The position numbers were made by a program, and so were the translations under genes. Under the pieces are notes generated by a model. That model made no database searches, was not told the origin of the DNA, and saw only the letters and a list, made by a program, of their open reading frames with translations. A stretch of 5,865 nucleotides of DNA. Source: SKLM01 sp050049955. Its GTDB lineage: Bacteria; Chloroflexota; Anaerolineae; B4-G1. Shown in pieces: positions 4,984 to 5,865 of this stretch. Position 1 is the stretch's first letter; each line of letters begins with the position of its first letter. Location: NCBI GenBank assembly GCA_050049955.1, contig JASFVG010000310.1, positions 1 to 5,865 of the forward strand. The letters are read 5' to 3'.

Positions 4984-5865
4984 TAGCCCATGACGTAGCG
5001 TGTGAAGTCCCTGCGCCACGGCCGCCTACGACGAAGGTGGCTAAGGCAACGGGCAAATTGGCAGGGTTCGAATCCAAAGTGCTTGGGAATGGACCCCAGT
5101 TCTGTCGCACTCCCCGCCGCCGCCAGATCGAGCCACCAGGCTGGGGTTGGGTTTCGGACCAGCAGGGGCTGCAGCATATCGCTGCCCGTTTGCATCAAGG
5201 GCATGCTAACGTGGAACAGATACCGTCGCATACCAGCTGCCTCGAGCACGCGCCGGATCATCTGCTCGAGCGTGAAGTGCTCCGGCCCCCCCAGAGGCAC
5301 CGTTCTCCCGATTAGTTCGTCCCGCTCAACCGTCGCTGCGATGCATCGGGCCAGGTCGTCGATCCAGAGGGGCTGGAAGCGCGCCATGCCGGCGTCGGGA
5401 ATGGGCAGTAGCAGCGGCGACATCTTGGCCAGCATCACCAGCCTCGTGGTGAATGCATCTCTCTTACCATAGAGAACGGCCGATCTGAAGACGGTGTAAT
5501 CAAGTCCGCTCTGCTGGATCCTGACTTCCGATTCTCCCTTGACGCGAAAGAGTGGGTATGCGGACGCGGGAGTGGCACCGAGCCGGCTCAGGTAGATGAC
5601 GCGAGTCACGCCGGCTTCCCGCGCCGCCTCGACGAGGTTCTCCGTCTCGACCGGCTGATCCACCAGCGCCTGTTCCTCCAGACGCCCTTCCCCACGAGCC
5701 AAGTGGATGACCGTTGTCACCCCTCTCATCGCCGCCTGTAGCGCTTGGAGATCGCCATAGCTTGCCGATGCAATCGAGAACGTGACGCCCGTCGGCAGTT
5801 GTTGCTCATGCGGGGAGGGCCGGACCAGACAGCGTACGTTGCGGTATTCGGCCGCCAACCGGCGC
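4980..5865 (-). CDS. Atypical SDR / NmrA-NDUFA9-like NAD(P)-binding protein, N-terminus outside window
   Basis: The fragment belongs to the extended or atypical short-chain dehydrogenase fold, close to NmrA and the NDUFA9-like proteins of bacteria. The substrate is unknown. Numbering from the TTG at 5858, it shows VRCLVRP (8-14, end of beta strand 2, where the arginine may contact NADP), a GVTTVIHLA strand (46-54), RVIYLSRLGA (86-95), and YPLFRVKGESE (101-111). SGLDYTVFRSAVLYG (117-131) then leads to a C-terminal substrate domain. The canonical YxxxK is not intact (Y101 is followed by R105, with a lysine at 107), as is common in atypical members. The frame stays open beyond the TTG to the edge and reads RRLAAEY, the usual continuation of helix 1, so the TTG is a leucine codon and not the start. 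The GxxGxxG cofactor motif must lie to the right. It converges on the glycosyltransferase gene and belongs to a separate transcription unit. Confidence 0.9.
   Translation of the reverse strand, partial: RRLAAEYRNVRCLVRPSPHEQQLPTGVTFSIASASYGDLQALQAAMRGVTTVIHLARGEGRLEEQALVDQPVETENLVEAAREAGVTRVIYLSRLGATPASAYPLFRVKGESEVRIQQSGLDYTVFRSAVLYGKRDAFTTRLVMLAKMSPLLLPIPDAGMARFQPLWIDDLARCIAATVERDELIGRTVPLGGPEHFTLEQMIRRVLEAAGMRRYLFHVSMPLMQTGSDMLQPLLVRNPTPAWWLDLAAAGSATELGSIPKHFGFEPCQFARCLSHLRRRRPWRRDFTRYVMGY

Noticed and set aside
5002..5472. Plus-strand open frame (156 codons) opposite the reductase gene
   Set aside because: It lies wholly inside the SDR-like gene on the other strand, is serine- and arginine-rich, and shows no domain or convincing RBS.

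Overview
The window looks like a stretch of chromosome from a GC-rich bacterium. The left quarter is a partial insertion sequence (IS) and the rest is ordinary cellular genes. A ResB-type cytochrome c maturation gene, a bacterial uridine kinase, a polyprenyl-phosphate-type family 2 glycosyltransferase and an NmrA/NDUFA9-like reductase are all bacterial. The mix and protein style would fit Chloroflexota, but that is an impression from recall and not something the sequence proves.

Layout. Positions 1-1381 are the right-hand part of an IS. It holds a DDE integrase-type transposase whose reading frame runs open to the left edge, a strong hairpin after its stop codon, and three 18-bp repeats at an exact 35-bp period. 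The last repeat leads into a probable terminus at 1381. Positions 1382-1492 hold a short spacer and a strong promoter. Positions 1493-1565 encode tRNA-Thr(CGT), followed by a terminator-like hairpin at about 1575-1599. From 1628 to 4966 runs a compact four-gene cluster on the + strand: resB, an eight-TM membrane gene that is probably a degenerate CcsA/CcmF-like partner, udk, and a GT2 glycosyltransferase. The gaps are 1 nt, 3 nt and a 4-nt overlap, so these are very probably one operon. From 4980 to the right edge, on the - strand, lies an NAD(P)-binding SDR-type protein. It converges on the operon with only 13 nt between the two stop codons, and its N-terminus is outside the window.

How the genes work together. 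ResB and its neighbour would be the membrane heme-delivery and ligation pair of System II cytochrome c maturation. However, the neighbour has no recognisable WWD heme-binding motif, which is the main biological oddity here. Uridine kinase (pyrimidine salvage) and the glycosyltransferase (lipid-linked sugar transfer) have no obvious link to heme and probably share only transcription. No convincing promoter is visible just upstream of resB, so the operon may depend partly on readthrough from the tRNA promoter.

I did not find an unmistakable new defence or mobile system. The most notable non-coding structures are the phased 35-bp iterons at the IS end and the hairpin built from 9-bp tandem repeats. 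That hairpin pairs better in a minus-strand transcript than in a plus-strand one.
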